Source of the DNA: Fragilaria crotonensis
Lineage: Eukaryota; Bacillariophyta; Fragilariophyceae; Fragilariales; Fragilariaceae
DNA: 64,000 nucleotides
NCBI GenBank assembly: GCA_022925895.1
Contig: JAKSYS010000065.1
Span: 62,001-126,000 of the forward strand
Reading direction: 5' to 3'
The notes under the pieces are model-generated. The model had not been told where the DNA came from. It saw only the letters and a program-made list of their open reading frames with translations, and did no database searches. Position 1 is the stretch's first letter; the number at the start of each line of letters is the position of its first letter. Below, piece by piece: positions 11,770 to 23,389 of the stretch. Made by a program: the position numbers and the translations under genes.

Positions 11770-14608
11770 GAATTATGAGAAATTCGACACCTTTAAGTAT
11801 TACCAACGTCCCATTTGTGACCAACCTAACGGCCACACTCGTGTTCCTAATTACAACGGCGATCCCGTGGACGATGATGAAATGACTGACGCGTCTGACA
11901 ACGTTCCAGCGCGTTCCACAACCAACATTTATCGCGATGACGATATGGATGACGATGACAATGACAATAGTGACGTAGTTAATGCTTCAAGCGTCTTCTC
12001 CATTTACTGCCCGTGTCCCAAACAATTATGCCTTTCCGTTCGCGACCAGACACTGCCCACCAAAGCACAAAAAGCTCCCGCTGACGTTGAAGTTGAAGAA
12101 CAAAGCAACGGCGACAAAAAGGAATCTCAAAAACAACTTGGTGCACCCCCAATGAATCAAAACTCTACCTGCTCAGTCCCAGATTCCTCAGACAATGATG
12201 ACAGCACAGGCACCAGTTCATTTATCCCAGATTCCTTCACAGTTAAAACTATGGATTCCCTAACTCTCATGGACAGGATGACAACAACCAAGAACATAAA
12301 AATGACGAAAAATATTCCAAGACCAGCAAGATTGTGACCACCAGCAAAGTCATCCCAGAGTCCCAAGCAATTTGCAACTCCCATCAATGTTGCCAACCCA
12401 CTTTTTGTCAAGCCTCCCATCAATGCTGCAATCCCATTCACCATTTCAGTTGATGATGATGAAACTGAGACCCCTTCAACTCCTTCCAGCAGACACAGAA
12501 CTCAACCATGTCAGGTCAATCATTTGAAAACCTTCAACACTCCCAAGACCCAGGAATCTTGATGCACCACCATCTCCAGCAATCAGTCTCAATTCAGAAC
12601 TTTTCAGTCCCTTGTTTTCCAATTTGAGCAGCAGCCATGGCAGTACCTTTGATTGCCTTTCCACATCCACTGGAATCACAGCATTTCTTGAGCTATCTGA
12701 TGATGATGAAACTTTGGAGCTTCCATACCACCTTGACAAACTGCACATCCCTTCCCCTGAAGACAATATCTTGGACCCAATCCATCATATTCCCTTTTTG
12801 CAACACCATTCTGATTTGGATTCCAGAACCAATCCATATGCCTCACTTCTTTTCTATGCTGATGCAACCCTTCGAGATGATATCAATGGACCAATCACCA
12901 TGTGCAACCTTCCAACATGTGTTCAAGAATCACAGCTGCAAGCTTCTGCCTACGTTATATTCAGTCCAATCCAGCCACCAAACAATGCATTTGCGACTTG
13001 ACAACCGTTCATCTTTGCCACCTGATGTGTAATCTTTATCCCATTTTAATTGCTGGATCTGACAAAGACCCCAATCAAGAGGAATTCATTCAATGCATCC
13101 AGCACACTTTCAACAGAACTACCAATTTGGTCATGGACAATCTACTTCTGAGCCAGATCTCAACTCATCAATGGCACCCCATCATTATTTGTATCCCTTT
13201 GAGTGACTATGAACCTGGATCTTTTGGACATGAATGCCCCTATCCATTCTTTATGCTTTCAAAATGATGTACCTCATCCACCTTTATACTCAGGGACAAA
13301 CATCTTCATGCCCTCACCAACCGCCTGAACTTGCTGATATCATTTGCAATATCCCAACTTTTGCGACCGCTCTATGACTTTTTCCGAACCGAAGTAACTT
13401 CAGAGATATCCCGCGCTTCATTATCAAATTCTTTCAAGATCAGCAATTGACTCCCAGTCCCAATGATACCACTTTGGACAGCACCAGGACTTGCCATATT
13501 CAAACCCCTGCACATTTGGACTCTGCATATCTCATTGCATTCACTCATTCACCACTTGTTAACAGTTTTGGAAGACCTACAACTGGAATATCTCCCTCTG
13601 CTTCCCGTGTTGCCCATGTGGTTTAATTTCAGCTACACTTTTGCCAACACGCAATTCTGACTGCCAAACTCACAACTGGAGATGATCTACATTTGCAACC
13701 CTCAAACATTCACATTGGTTCCCTCCCTCCTGCTGACCTACTCTTGAATCACAATTGCTCAACCTTCCCAATGGCCACATCTCCAACACCTGAACAGTTA
13801 TCAACCATGGACTCAAAAGCCACTGCTATTGCCGTCAATTTTGTCATCTGCCATCCACTCACTTCCAATGATCTTCAGAACTTCACCATCCCAACTGGAA
13901 ACTGTGATTATGCAACCCCCAAGTCTCACTTTGACCCCATCAAGACAGATGTCATTAACCATTCCATTGATTTCCTGCCAGATCATGAGTACACCCTGTT
14001 CAGAGTTGTCTCAAACATCAATGAAACTGACCCTCAATGTGTCCTACCTCAGACACCCTTGCCAACCAAAGTCCTTACCTTCCAAGGTAACACCCAAGAG
14101 CATCAGTCAACTCCTTTTTACACTTCAGGCTCCCCCTACTGAGTTTCCTATTCCATTGCCAAGTGCTCATACTTTCCCTATCATCTACAACAAGGAGAAC
14201 AAACCAATCATCTATCACCAACACAATGGGACCATCAAACCCTACACAACCACAACAGTCCAACAGCTTTTCAATGACCAAGCCTGCATTCCAATGAACA
14301 CCTGTTATGCTACCAATCCCTGGACTTGTCCCAACAATCCTAGCCAACTTTGGCGCCAACCAAACCCTGTTTATCATGTCATTGATAATCCCAAAACCAT
14401 TCCATTTTCTCTTGCAACTCGCCTCATCCAAGTGATTACTACAAAACGTGGATCCACCGACAAATATGGATCCTGGGCTCTCCCACATCTTGAGAATGCC
14501 CTCAGCAACCCATATCTCAGATTACTCACAACCCATTTTCATAGTATTGGCAACAACACAATCATCCTGAATATCCCTTTATCAAGGAGTCTGAACCCAA
14601 TATCTTGA
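11770..14608 (+). pseudogene. Unrecognised long coding region, C-rich and G-poor
   Basis: A set of plus-strand open segments follow each other in shifting frames with a shared protein character. They are rich in His, Pro, Thr, Asn and Ser, after an acidic tract near 11865-11975 (DDDMDDDDNDNSD). The largest segments cover 11867-12337, 12612-13001, 12902-13267, 13693-14142 and the end of 13829-14608. The strand is strongly C-over-G skewed from about 12340 to 14600, unlike its neighbours. I see no RT, transposase, helicase or other known domain. It could be the product of an uncharacterised element, a decayed host gene, or a large gene carrying sequence errors. No function is proposed. Confidence 0.4.
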
Positions 14609-14823
14609 GCAACCTTCCTGGTGAGTCTGGTGTGAACACTAGTCTCTTGAACAACCAGGTTACTACTTGCAACTTACCTGATCCTTCGTGCCTGTACAGA
14701 CACATTGGTGTAAATGCTACAAGAATGGACAGCAGTAATTGTAATGTAGTAAGACTTCAATTGGACAAACAAGAATCATCTTTTTGTGAACACACAGCCC
14801 TTATGGTTGTCCGCATCCATTGA

Positions 14824-15291
14824 TGTGATCTCCTTCCAAGTATCGAGCGCTCACGCTCAGGGGTGTAGAAAGGAGAGTGGAGGGTCCACGATCGTCCACA
14901 CAGATGCACACACTCGAATACCGGAGAACGATAAGCAATCGTCTTGGCAATGGCAGTTCGGCGTTCGTAGTATACGGCACTTAGTTCGATGTGTGAGTTG
15001 GACAGTGTCGTGGCGATGCTTACTCTTTGATAAACCTTGTACCTCTTTACCCTTACGATCGAAGACTGGCAAGAGTGCAATTGAAGTAATAAAAGGATTA
15101 AAGTAGAAGTTGTGAGTGGAGTACATGATAGGTACTCCACTGATTAGACTATCTACATACCTGACTTAGTAACAGGTATGTCGGAGTGCATTCGCACCGG
15201 GCAGTACTGTATTGTGAATACAGTACCAAACAGCACGGTGCTATACACGTACCATGGACATATTGTACGTTGTGACAAACATGCAGTGACA
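14824..15291 (-). repeat. 3' LTR of copia copy 2
   Basis: 468 bp. In element orientation it starts TGTCACTGCATG and ends GATCACA, with TG...CA ends. It is preceded on the minus strand by the polypurine tract at 15292-15305. A second 468-bp copy lies at 17385-17852; by eye they differ at about 27 positions, near 6 percent. Confidence 0.88.
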
Positions 15292-15305
15292 CACTCCCCC
15301 ATTGT
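15292..15305 (-). other. Polypurine tract of copia copy 2
   Basis: On the minus strand the sequence reads CAATGGGGGAGTG immediately before the LTR start. This is the usual site for plus-strand DNA priming in LTR elements. Confidence 0.75.
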
Positions 15306-15378
15306 ATGCGTCATGAAGATAAAAGCAAAACAATGAGTACACAGGAATGCATTCGGAAGGAACGGTAACAATTGACAT

Positions 15379-17380
15379 TTAGTCGCGTGTCATCCAAGGC
15401 GCGCCATAGTGACCCATCAAACGACGAACGTGTCGGAAGTGCAGTGTGGTGCCGAGCGCTTTGGTGAGAGCGTCCGCTGGATTGATGATACCCGGGATGT
15501 GACAAAGGATGATATTGCCGTTGGCTTTCCATTCTTGGATCGCAAAGTGTTGAATATCAATGTGTCGCGAGCGTGGTGTTGGTCGGCTCGAGTTGATCAT
15601 CAAAATCGCAGCTTGATTGTCTTCATACAAAATCGTCGGCCCGGGTTGTTTGTAATCCAACTCAAGGAGGATGGACCGCAGGTACTTGGCAATCTTGGCG
15701 GCTTGGACAGCAGCGATAAACTCGGCCTCGGTTGAGCTCGTAGAGACAGTGGACTGGACTTTCGACTTGTACGCAATCGGACCACCGCAGATCATGAAAG
15801 CGAGACCGGTGATCGAGCGGCGCGTGCTGAGATCCGTGGCATGCGCAGCATCGACATAACCGGCGAGGGAGGTGGGCGATTGCGGCTGAGGGAAGTCGGG
15901 CAACGATGTGTCGGACATCAGAACGACGAAGTCTCCAACAAGGAAGGTATCGATCGGAGCAGGGCGCCAATAGATCAATCCCCAGTCCTTGGTCATACGC
16001 AAGTAGCGTGCCAAACGACGCAACGAATCGAAGTGAATCTTGACAGGATGGTCCGAGAAGCGTGCAAGAAGCGTGACGGCGAAGCCAATATCGATACGAG
16101 CAACAACGTAGACGTAGATCATGCAACCAAGAATGCTGCGGTAGGAGAATCCGGCACTGGCTTTGTATTCCATGAGTGCGCTTGCGGAGGCGGTGGCAGC
16201 GTTATCGTAGTCGAGGAACAGTTGCGGGATCGTTGACATGGCGATGGGTTCGATTGGACGCTTGCTGGATTCGCGGTTGCCTGGCGAGGACCATCCATAG
16301 TGTTCGAGGAATCTGTTGATGTACGATTCGCAGGTCACTTGAATATAGTGGCGGGATTGGATGATGTCGACACCATTGAATGAGTTGAGGATCCCTTCAT
16401 CACATAGGTCAATCTTGTCCTCAGCACAGATGACTGCGACCAATTTTCGAATCGATTTGACGTTGCGACATCCGATGGCCAGGTCGTCCACTTGTCGGGA
16501 GATAAGCATCTTCCACCCATCGTAGGTGCCGTGATACAAGCTGCGTTCGTGCGTGGTCGATTTGAAGCCATGCCGATGCAAAACCTTGTTTATGAAACGC
16601 TCCCATAAGGCGCCGGATTCCGGATGACCTTGCAACGCGTGTTGGACTGGGAGCACATGATCGCGAGGCACGTTAAAGCCGTTGCGAATGAGGAACCAGT
16701 CGGCGTACTGTTGGTCAATGTATACGAACGTCGGCTGGTCAGGAGGTGGCGAGTTGGCATAGGCATTTGTCGCGTCGACCTTGATGCAAATGTATCCCTC
16801 GTTTGCACACAGGGCTATAAACATCCGCATGCAGGGTTGCTCAATGCATGATGAGTATGTGTTTGCGAGTTTCAAGGCGGGAGCGGCGCGAGGGGATCCA
16901 TCACAACAATTGCGTGCCTTCCGAGTTCCGTCGGCCTTGATGGAGTAGTTCCAATGCTGTTGAAGGATGATGGCGCCGGCAGGTGGGTAGACGGCGGGTC
17001 CATACATCTCTTGCTTTGCCATGGAGTCAAGTTGTTTTGCCTCCGCAAGTTGCCAGTCGTTCCAGTTGGATAGACGTTGCAGCTTTCTGCGTGTGAAACT
17101 GCCAAGGGCCTGTTCTTCTTCGGTCCCAAAAGCGGTAGTATTCAGACTGCGCATCATGAGCTGGAGCTGGTCGTGTGGAATGGGCTCATGAATCGTGATT
17201 GCGATACGGGGCTCCGGTGCTGCTGCGTTTGGGAGAGGAGGAGGCGCAGGCGCCGGGGAGACGGGAGCGCAAAGGGAGTCGACGAGGCAAAGCTGATCAA
17301 CGGACAGGTGGAGAGGGCTGTCATGCGGGCGTTCACTGACGGGGATGTAGCGGTCGGGAGCAAACACGATGGTGAACGAC
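15379..17380 (-). mobile_element. Copia copy 2: reverse transcriptase and RNase H
   Basis: RT motifs in order on the minus strand: WNYSIKADGTRKAR, then IKVDATNAYANSPPPDQPT, VQHALQGHPESGALWE and the ISRQVDDLAIGC stretch, which holds the catalytic aspartates. RNase H follows: GYVDAAHATDLSTRRSITG, STSSTEAEFIAAVQAAK, LYEDNQAAILMINS and the copia C-terminal RSRHIDIQHFAIQEW. The region ends about 90 bp before the polypurine tract. Confidence 0.88.
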
Positions 17381-17384
17381 ACCG

Positions 17385-17852
17385 TGTGATCTCCTTCCAA
17401 GTATCGAGCGCTCACGCTCGGGGGTGTAGAAGGGAGAATGGAGGGTCCACGATCGTCCACACGGAAGCACACACACGAGTACCGGAGAACGGTAAGCAAT
17501 TCTCTTGGCAATGGCGGTCCGGCGTTCGTAGTATGCGGCACGTAGTGCGATGTGTGAGTTGGACAGTGTCGTGGCGATGCTTACTCTTTGATAAACCTTT
17601 TACCTCTTTACCCTTACGATCGAAGACCGGCAAGAGTGCAATTGAAGTAATATTAGGTTTAAAGTAGAAGTTGTGAGTGGAGTACATGAGAGGTACTCCA
17701 CTAATTAGACTATCTACATACCTGACTTAGTAACAGGTATGTCGGAGTGCATACGCACCGGGCAGTACTGTATTGTGAATACGGTACCGAACAGCACGGT
17801 GCTATACACGTACCATGGACATATTGTAAGTCGTGACAAACATGCAGTGACA
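17385..17852 (-). repeat. Solo LTR inserted in the pol of copia copy 2
   Basis: 468 bp, the same family as the LTR at 14824-15291, flanked on both sides by CACCG (17380-17384 and 17853-17857), a 5-bp target duplication. It lies between the end of the integrase region and the RT of copy 2 in the same orientation. An LTR bounded by a perfect duplication with no internal region is what LTR-LTR recombination leaves after an insertion. Confidence 0.9.
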
Positions 17853-17879
17853 CACCGCGTCAGAGGTGGCGACGGCAGT

Positions 17880-19640
17880 GAGGGCCGCGACAATTGACTC
17901 GCAAGAGAAGACGGAAACGGCGTCAATGGAGACGATGTAGGCCCCGATGTATTTGCGGCGTACGTTGCGAATGCGAGCGGCGGTCGTATCCGGGGTAACG
18001 CCAGACAGATAGCCACGTTTGCGGATGTGGCAAGGCGCGATGTCGAAACCGAGGGTCGGGTGGTCACACTTGATCGCCTGCGTGATGGAGTCGAGACGGT
18101 GAAAGGGATCGTCGGACACCTCAAGGTTGAGGGGGGAGAGCAAAGGACGTTCAGCGGGGACGACGCCGTCAGGGGACAGGAGACGGAGGGCTTGCACGTT
18201 GGGCGGAGCGTCAGCGAGATCATTCATACCCTCGTCGAAACGAGCGTGTGTGGCAGTTTTGACGAGTGAACTGGCCAGGTCAAAATAATACAAGATTTTG
18301 AGAGAGCGAGAGTAGCCCAAGCAGATTCCAAGACGCGAGGTCGGGACAACACGGCCATACCGAGTGGTAGTCGGTCGGACGTGAACACGACAACCAAAGG
18401 TACGTAACTTGGACAAATCCGGGAGCTCGCCACCGCAGAGTTCATGGGGACTGGATGCCCGGGACCCGTGAGGCACAAAATTGTACACACGCAGATAGTG
18501 GTAAAATGCGTAAGGCCAAAAAGGAGCACGAAGGTTCGCGCCAGAAAGCATGGCACGCAAAGCATCGCCGATGGTTTGATGAGGGCGTTTGGCAGGACCG
18601 TTTTGGTGGGACGAATCTGGGCCTGTCAACTGCGTTTGGTATCCGAAGTTGGCGAAAGTGTCCAGGATCTCACGACAGCGACCGAGTTCCCCACCACCAT
18701 CCATGCGAACGTACTTGTTGACGCAAGCGGGGGCGTTGCTTGCATGCCATTGATTGAGCCAATCCACCGGGGGGGGGGGCCTTTGTTGCAAAGGCACGGC
18801 CAACCAAGCGGCCACTGAAATGGTCAGTGATGAGGACGTAGCATGTTTCGCCATTGTGGCCCACTAAGTTGTCGAAACGTTTCGTGTCGGAGCTTCGCTG
18901 AACCATGAAGGCAAAAGCGATACCAAGCCCTTGGAGGCACTCCGTCGCGGTCATGGTGTTGGTATGACCGCGCGGAGCCTTGCGAAGCTTGGACACCATG
19001 CAGACAGCACAATCGTCGACGACGTCGGGGAGTGACAAAGCAGGGACACCTCGGGTGTGCTTGTGGAGTTCGGAAAGCGTACGGAAATTGAGATGACCGA
19101 GGCGTTGATGCCACAACATGCGGAGGGCGGAGCGACCGAGGGCGTTGACGTGGAAGACCTGAGTAAAAAGGGGAGCATCGTCAGTGAATTCGGGGAGGGA
19201 CACAGCTGCCAATTCAGCGGAGCGAACGGCCGACGACGATGGTGGGAAATGGTCGAGTGTGGGCGCACTGGTGACGGCGAGGGTGTCGACGACGAATCGA
19301 TGAGGTCCGCATGGTAGGGCGGCCACGTGAGCATCCGGTGAAGGGATGATTAAAGACTCGGTGAAAGTGAGCCCGCCGCGCAGACAAGTGGGCTGGAGGC
19401 AAACGCAGATGTCTTCAGTTGTGGGGGACGGAGTCTTGTTCGGGAAACGAATCAAACCGACGCGATCGTCTGCGCTGCTCATACTGTAGCCGTCAGACAT
19501 TAATTGCTTCGCGATGGCGCAATGACTGATGATCACTCCGGGGATGGACGTGGTGTGGTATGTGCGCACAAAAACACAACACGGTGTGAAGGTGTGGGCA
19601 TTGTCCGAGCTCACAAGGGAGGGGACGGCACCCGGTAGGC
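17880..19640 (-). mobile_element. Copia copy 2: integrase region
   Basis: A GAG-pre-integrase zinc-binding segment (RMLWHQRLGHLNFRTLSELH, then DDCAVCMVSK) is followed by the integrase core (ITDHFSGRLVGRAFATK near 18830; VRMDGGGELGRC; GPDSSHQNGPAKRPHQTIGD near 18600) and a C-terminal region with LSKLRTFGCRVHVRP. The last is typical of copia integrase tails. Region boundaries are approximate. Confidence 0.85.
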
Positions 19641-21170
19641 AGGGAGGCAAAGGAAACCGACGCCGTCGGGGTGATGGGAGTGGCTTCCGGCATCAAAGAG
19701 GCGGACTTCGGTGCTGTTTCCGGAGAGGGCGCGATGCGAATACAGCAGGGTGGAGTCGCTGGTGGTACACGCCATTGAACCATTGTCGGCATGAGCGAAG
19801 ACGGAGCGAGAGTCGGGGTCATAGGTTTCGGACAGACGACGGAACAGGAAACTCTCAGAGTCGACAAGCGGGATATCCAAGGGGATGCAAGAAGGAAGAT
19901 CATCACTGCATACCAATTCAAACAACGGGAGCGAAACGTCGGGCATGATGCATGAGAGGAGATTGACATCTGTGAAACAGAGGTCGAAATCATCGTCGGT
20001 CGACGCGGGGAACGATCCGCGAAGGGCATTCAGTTGGTATCCAATCGGCGACACATCGTCCTCGTCCTCGTCGGTGGCAGAGGGGGCGTTGGTGGCAGCG
20101 CCAACATCGTTGGTAGGCGAACGCGCGAGGATACTGCGGACGGTGCGAGCTCCTGCTGGAGGACGGCCGTCGGCGTTGCGCATGTTGATGCGACTGCGGA
20201 ACTTTGAATGCGAAGCCGCGACTTGGCTCTTGAGCCGAGGATGTCGTTGAGCAAGGCTTTCCGCGACGATGTAATCCACGAAGCGGTTGCAGTCGGTCAG
20301 AGTGTGGCCAGTTTGGCTACATCCGAGACAGGTGTCGGAATTTGCCTGGTTGTGTGACATTGCTCGGACAAGGAGGTCCATCTCCTGTTCACCCAAAGTA
20401 TCCGGAGTGCCGATCAGGACATCGGCGGACAATGGTGCGGTTTCAATGCGACTCACAATTTGCGTCGATGTTGAGTATCGGTCTCTCGAATTGGGAGGCG
20501 GAGGTGCCGCAACGTCGCGTCCAATTTCAATGGAATACTGGACGAAGGTTGTGGAGAGCTGCGACATGGTGAGGTGGAATGGTAGAGTATCTGACGTTCG
20601 TCCAGTGCGGCGATCGCGTTCCACGAGGCGACGGAACTCTGAGCGCCATTCGGTGGCAAGATTACGAATGAAGTCCTGGAGTCGGCGAAGGTAGGAACTG
20701 AATAACTCTGCGCGCCTTTGACGAGGGATCTTGTTGACCGTATGAAGTGCAGCCTGGAGACGGGGATGGTGGAGACAAAGCAACGAGTAGATGGCATCGT
20801 ATCCTGCATTGGCTGCACAGCCTTGAACAGCGCTGTGTTCTTTGCTACCGGCGGGGAAGACCGTTTCTTGTGAGAGGACGCCGTATAACAAAGAGGACAT
20901 GAAAGTATCCTGAGCACGGACGGGGGCGGGAAGCATGAGCCACCACCTTCCGTGAATGTTGTCTTGTTTGACAGATTCGTAAGGGGGCACCAGAGACCCC
21001 ATTGTAGGCAGGTTGAGCAAAACAACTTGTACCAGTGGATGAAAGAATCCTGGCGCAAGGAGTCAAACTTTTGTACAATGGTCTTGCGGAAGTCCTTGTA
21101 TCGAACCTCAGATAAAATAAAACATGAACTAATTATAGGGTTGTCACCGTGTCGAGGTCGGTAGGCCATA
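19641..21170 (-). mobile_element. Copia copy 2: gag and protease region
   Basis: Starts on the minus strand near 21168 (MAYRPRHGDNPIISSC). A capsid-like gag follows, then the zinc knuckle CLGCSQTGHTLTDCNRF near 20310, an acidic linker (TDEDEDDVSPIGYQL), and a retropepsin-like site FAHADNGSMACTTSD near 19780. The knuckle shows the C-x2-C-x4-H-x4-C spacing. Confidence 0.8.
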
Positions 21171-21235
21171 ACTGTGTACCCTATCCCAGCGGCCGTGGCC
21201 GCGAGGATTATGCTATTCTAAAATAGAGACAATGT

Positions 21236-21358
21236 TCAAACTGCAGGGCGAAAGAATGACGTAATGAGTGACTGGGTCTTTGTGCCGTCCTTCGTGAGTT
21301 CTGCCGATGACTGTTTCACTTTGCGTAGCCAGCGTCGTCGGGTAGACGGAGGGCCATT
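21236..21358 (-). CDS. LINE ORF2 C-terminal tail, beyond the copia insertion
   Basis: Directly after the copia 5' LTR the minus strand continues with RRRWLRKVKQSSAELTKDG and ends in SLITSFFRPAV and a stop (21236-21238). With one copy of the 4-bp duplication AATG removed, the frame is continuous with the segment ending at 27887. This shows that the copia element landed in an open LINE frame. The remaining minus-strand bases to about 21187 are probably LINE 3' UTR. Confidence 0.75.
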   Translation of the reverse strand, partial: NGPPSTRRRWLRKVKQSSAELTKDGTKTQSLITSFFRPAV

Positions 21359-21576
21359 TGTTGATATTACAAGCTACCGGTACTGTATCATTCAGGATGC
21401 TATGAATCATGTATCAAGTATCAAGTACCATTATACGGTACTACATCTGCACAGTACGACTCGGGATTGAAGGATGACTCCGAACAAGGTAATGCTCACT
21501 TTTCTATGTTTTAGATAATTCATAACTGAATCAAGACATGCTTTCCTGCAAGGATGATCTACTTGTAGGATTAACA
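21359..21576 (+). repeat. 5' LTR of copia copy 3
   Basis: 218 bp, TGTTGATATTAC to GGATTAACA, identical by eye to 27669-27886. The ends carry the inverted pair TGTTGAT / ATTAACA with the canonical TG...CA. Confidence 0.93.
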
Positions 21577-21598
21577 GTTTATCAGACCCAACGGCTCA
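21577..21598 (+). other. Putative primer-binding leader of copia copy 3
   Basis: GTTTATCAGACCCAACGG lies directly after the 5' LTR, where the tRNA primer pairs. The same sequence follows the presumed LTR at 10559, and a close variant lies at 11431. It is not the common TGG-starting site complementary to a tRNA 3' end, so priming by an internal tRNA half is possible. The primer tRNA was not identified. Confidence 0.6.
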
Positions 21599-21989
21599 AT
21601 GACATGAATGGCGCCATCCGATCGGTAGTATGGAGATCACCGGTTGATCATTTCATCATGGCTAAGAATGGCCGCATGTGATGAAACGATGTTGAGCAGA
21701 TTACGTCGGGAATTGATGAGAAATTGCGTAGGGAGTGTTCTCATACCCGAAAGACCGCAATACTACGATAGACGTGCCATACGGATAAGTAAATGACCGT
21801 GGCACGGAACGAATCAGTCTCTCAAAGACCGATTCGCAACAAATCTCTAAATGTGATTAAGGCAAGTCATTATCCGATCGGCATAAATGTTGGCACTCTG
21901 AAGGCGTTGGTATTCCCGGTTTTTCACCCTTGTATACCCTTGCTTGTTTCTTTAGGAATTTTCACACAAGACCACACCGAACCGATATC

Positions 21990-23300
21990 TCGACCATGAA
22001 CGCTGCCCTCCAACGATGCGGCTTTAACGCCCCGACTGTCACGTGGTTGATTGCTCAGGGATTTGCAACCCCGAATGACTTGATGCTCGCAACTGAGTCG
22101 GATCTCGACTCGATTGCCAGGAGTGTTGCTAGATCTGCACCGCGAGGAGCAGGCAACGTTACGATGCCATTCATCGCAGTGAAGAACTTGAAAGGCTTCC
22201 GTTTCTGGGCGGATGAGCGCAAGCGGACCGGGTTCGAAGCGAACCCCGAAAGTTTCACAGCTGACAAGGTTCCTGAGTTCACGGCCAAGTGCCAAGAATA
22301 CCAGGAACAGAAGGAGGCAGCAAAGACGAAGATGCATCCAAGCCTGACAGTCTTAAGAAGTTGGTCAACTGGGCATTGTGGAATGAGTCCTTCCAGAATT
22401 ACCTTCGTCAAATCCTTAGTGCTGCGAAGATCCCACTCGTTTACCTCACCAGGGACGAAAGGGAAGCGCCAGAGAATGTTCTTGATCCAGCGGACTTTGG
22501 AAGTCCAATGGAGTACCTTATTGAAGCGACGGTACTCGAGGGACGACATTACGAATTGGATAACCCTCGATTCTATCGGGAATTGAAGACATTTGTCGTA
22601 AACGGAGAAGGGTGGTCATACATCAAGAAATTCGAGAGGTCGCAGGACGGTCGGAAGGCGTACTTGGCATTGAAGACGCAGTGTGAAGGCACCGCGTCCA
22701 AGATCACACGTAAGAACAAAGCCTACGCGTCGATCGCGAACGCGTCCTACAGTGGGTCGCGTCGCCAGTATAAATTCCAAGATTTTATCAATGTCCACCA
22801 GACCGCTCACAATGAAATCCTTGATTGTGATCCAACCGAGGCCGTCCCCGAATCCAAGAAAGTTGCTGATTTTCTCAAGGAATTACCGATCCGAAATTGG
22901 AATCTGCCGTCTCAGTGGTGCTTGGCGATCCCAAGCTGCTGAACAATTTCCAGGCATGTCAGCAATACCTGTCGACGACCGTGGAAAACAGGGCAACCCT
23001 CGAGAGAAGTAAGGAAAGGAACATTTCGGGCGTGAAGAGCGGTGAGAAGACGGATAAGACGGCGAAGGCAGGAAGTTGCCAAAGGGTTTTAAGTTAGAGA
23101 ATAAATATTACCCGCCAAAGATCTTCCGACTTCTGAGCCAGGAGCAAAAAGACCAGCTTAAGGAGTGGGGAGACAAGAAAGGCAAGAGATCCGTGGCCGC
23201 TTTAAAGAAACAAATCAAGGAGGAGTTGAAGAACGAGATGAAGAAACTGGCAAAGAAACGACAATGATGGCGATGATGACCATGAGTCAAGCGCAGATGA
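21990..23300 (+). mobile_element. Copia copy 3: gag region
   Basis: Begins at about 21996 with MNAALQRCGFNAPTVTWLIA, preceded by a short A-rich leader. RGAGNVTMPFIAVKNLKGFR follows at about 22140, then a capsid-like helical region (near 22350-22950) and a lysine-rich stretch (near 23160-23260). No zinc knuckle is seen; the basic stretch may bind RNA. The same gag start is present in the fragment near 10937. Confidence 0.8.
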
Positions 23301-23389
23301 AGCGGCCGGGAAGGAATTCGGTCGCGGCGCTCACAAGAAGAAGCAGAAGCTGGATAAGGCCTGACAATGCAGAACCGTTGCGATGGTTT

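Larger units (their letters stand above)
14824..21180 (-). mobile_element. Ty1/copia retrotransposon, copy 2, 5' LTR missing
   Basis: On the minus strand the order is gag, protease, integrase, RT, RNase H, polypurine tract and 3' LTR, which is copia order. The gag has a CCHC knuckle (CLGCSQTGHTLTDC) and the protease a DNG motif, so this lineage differs from the other copia copies, whose gag lacks a knuckle. The 5' LTR is absent: sequence changes to LINE tail at about 21187. A solo LTR of the same family lies within pol (17385-17852). The element is broken, with a handful of breaks besides that insertion. Confidence 0.88.
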
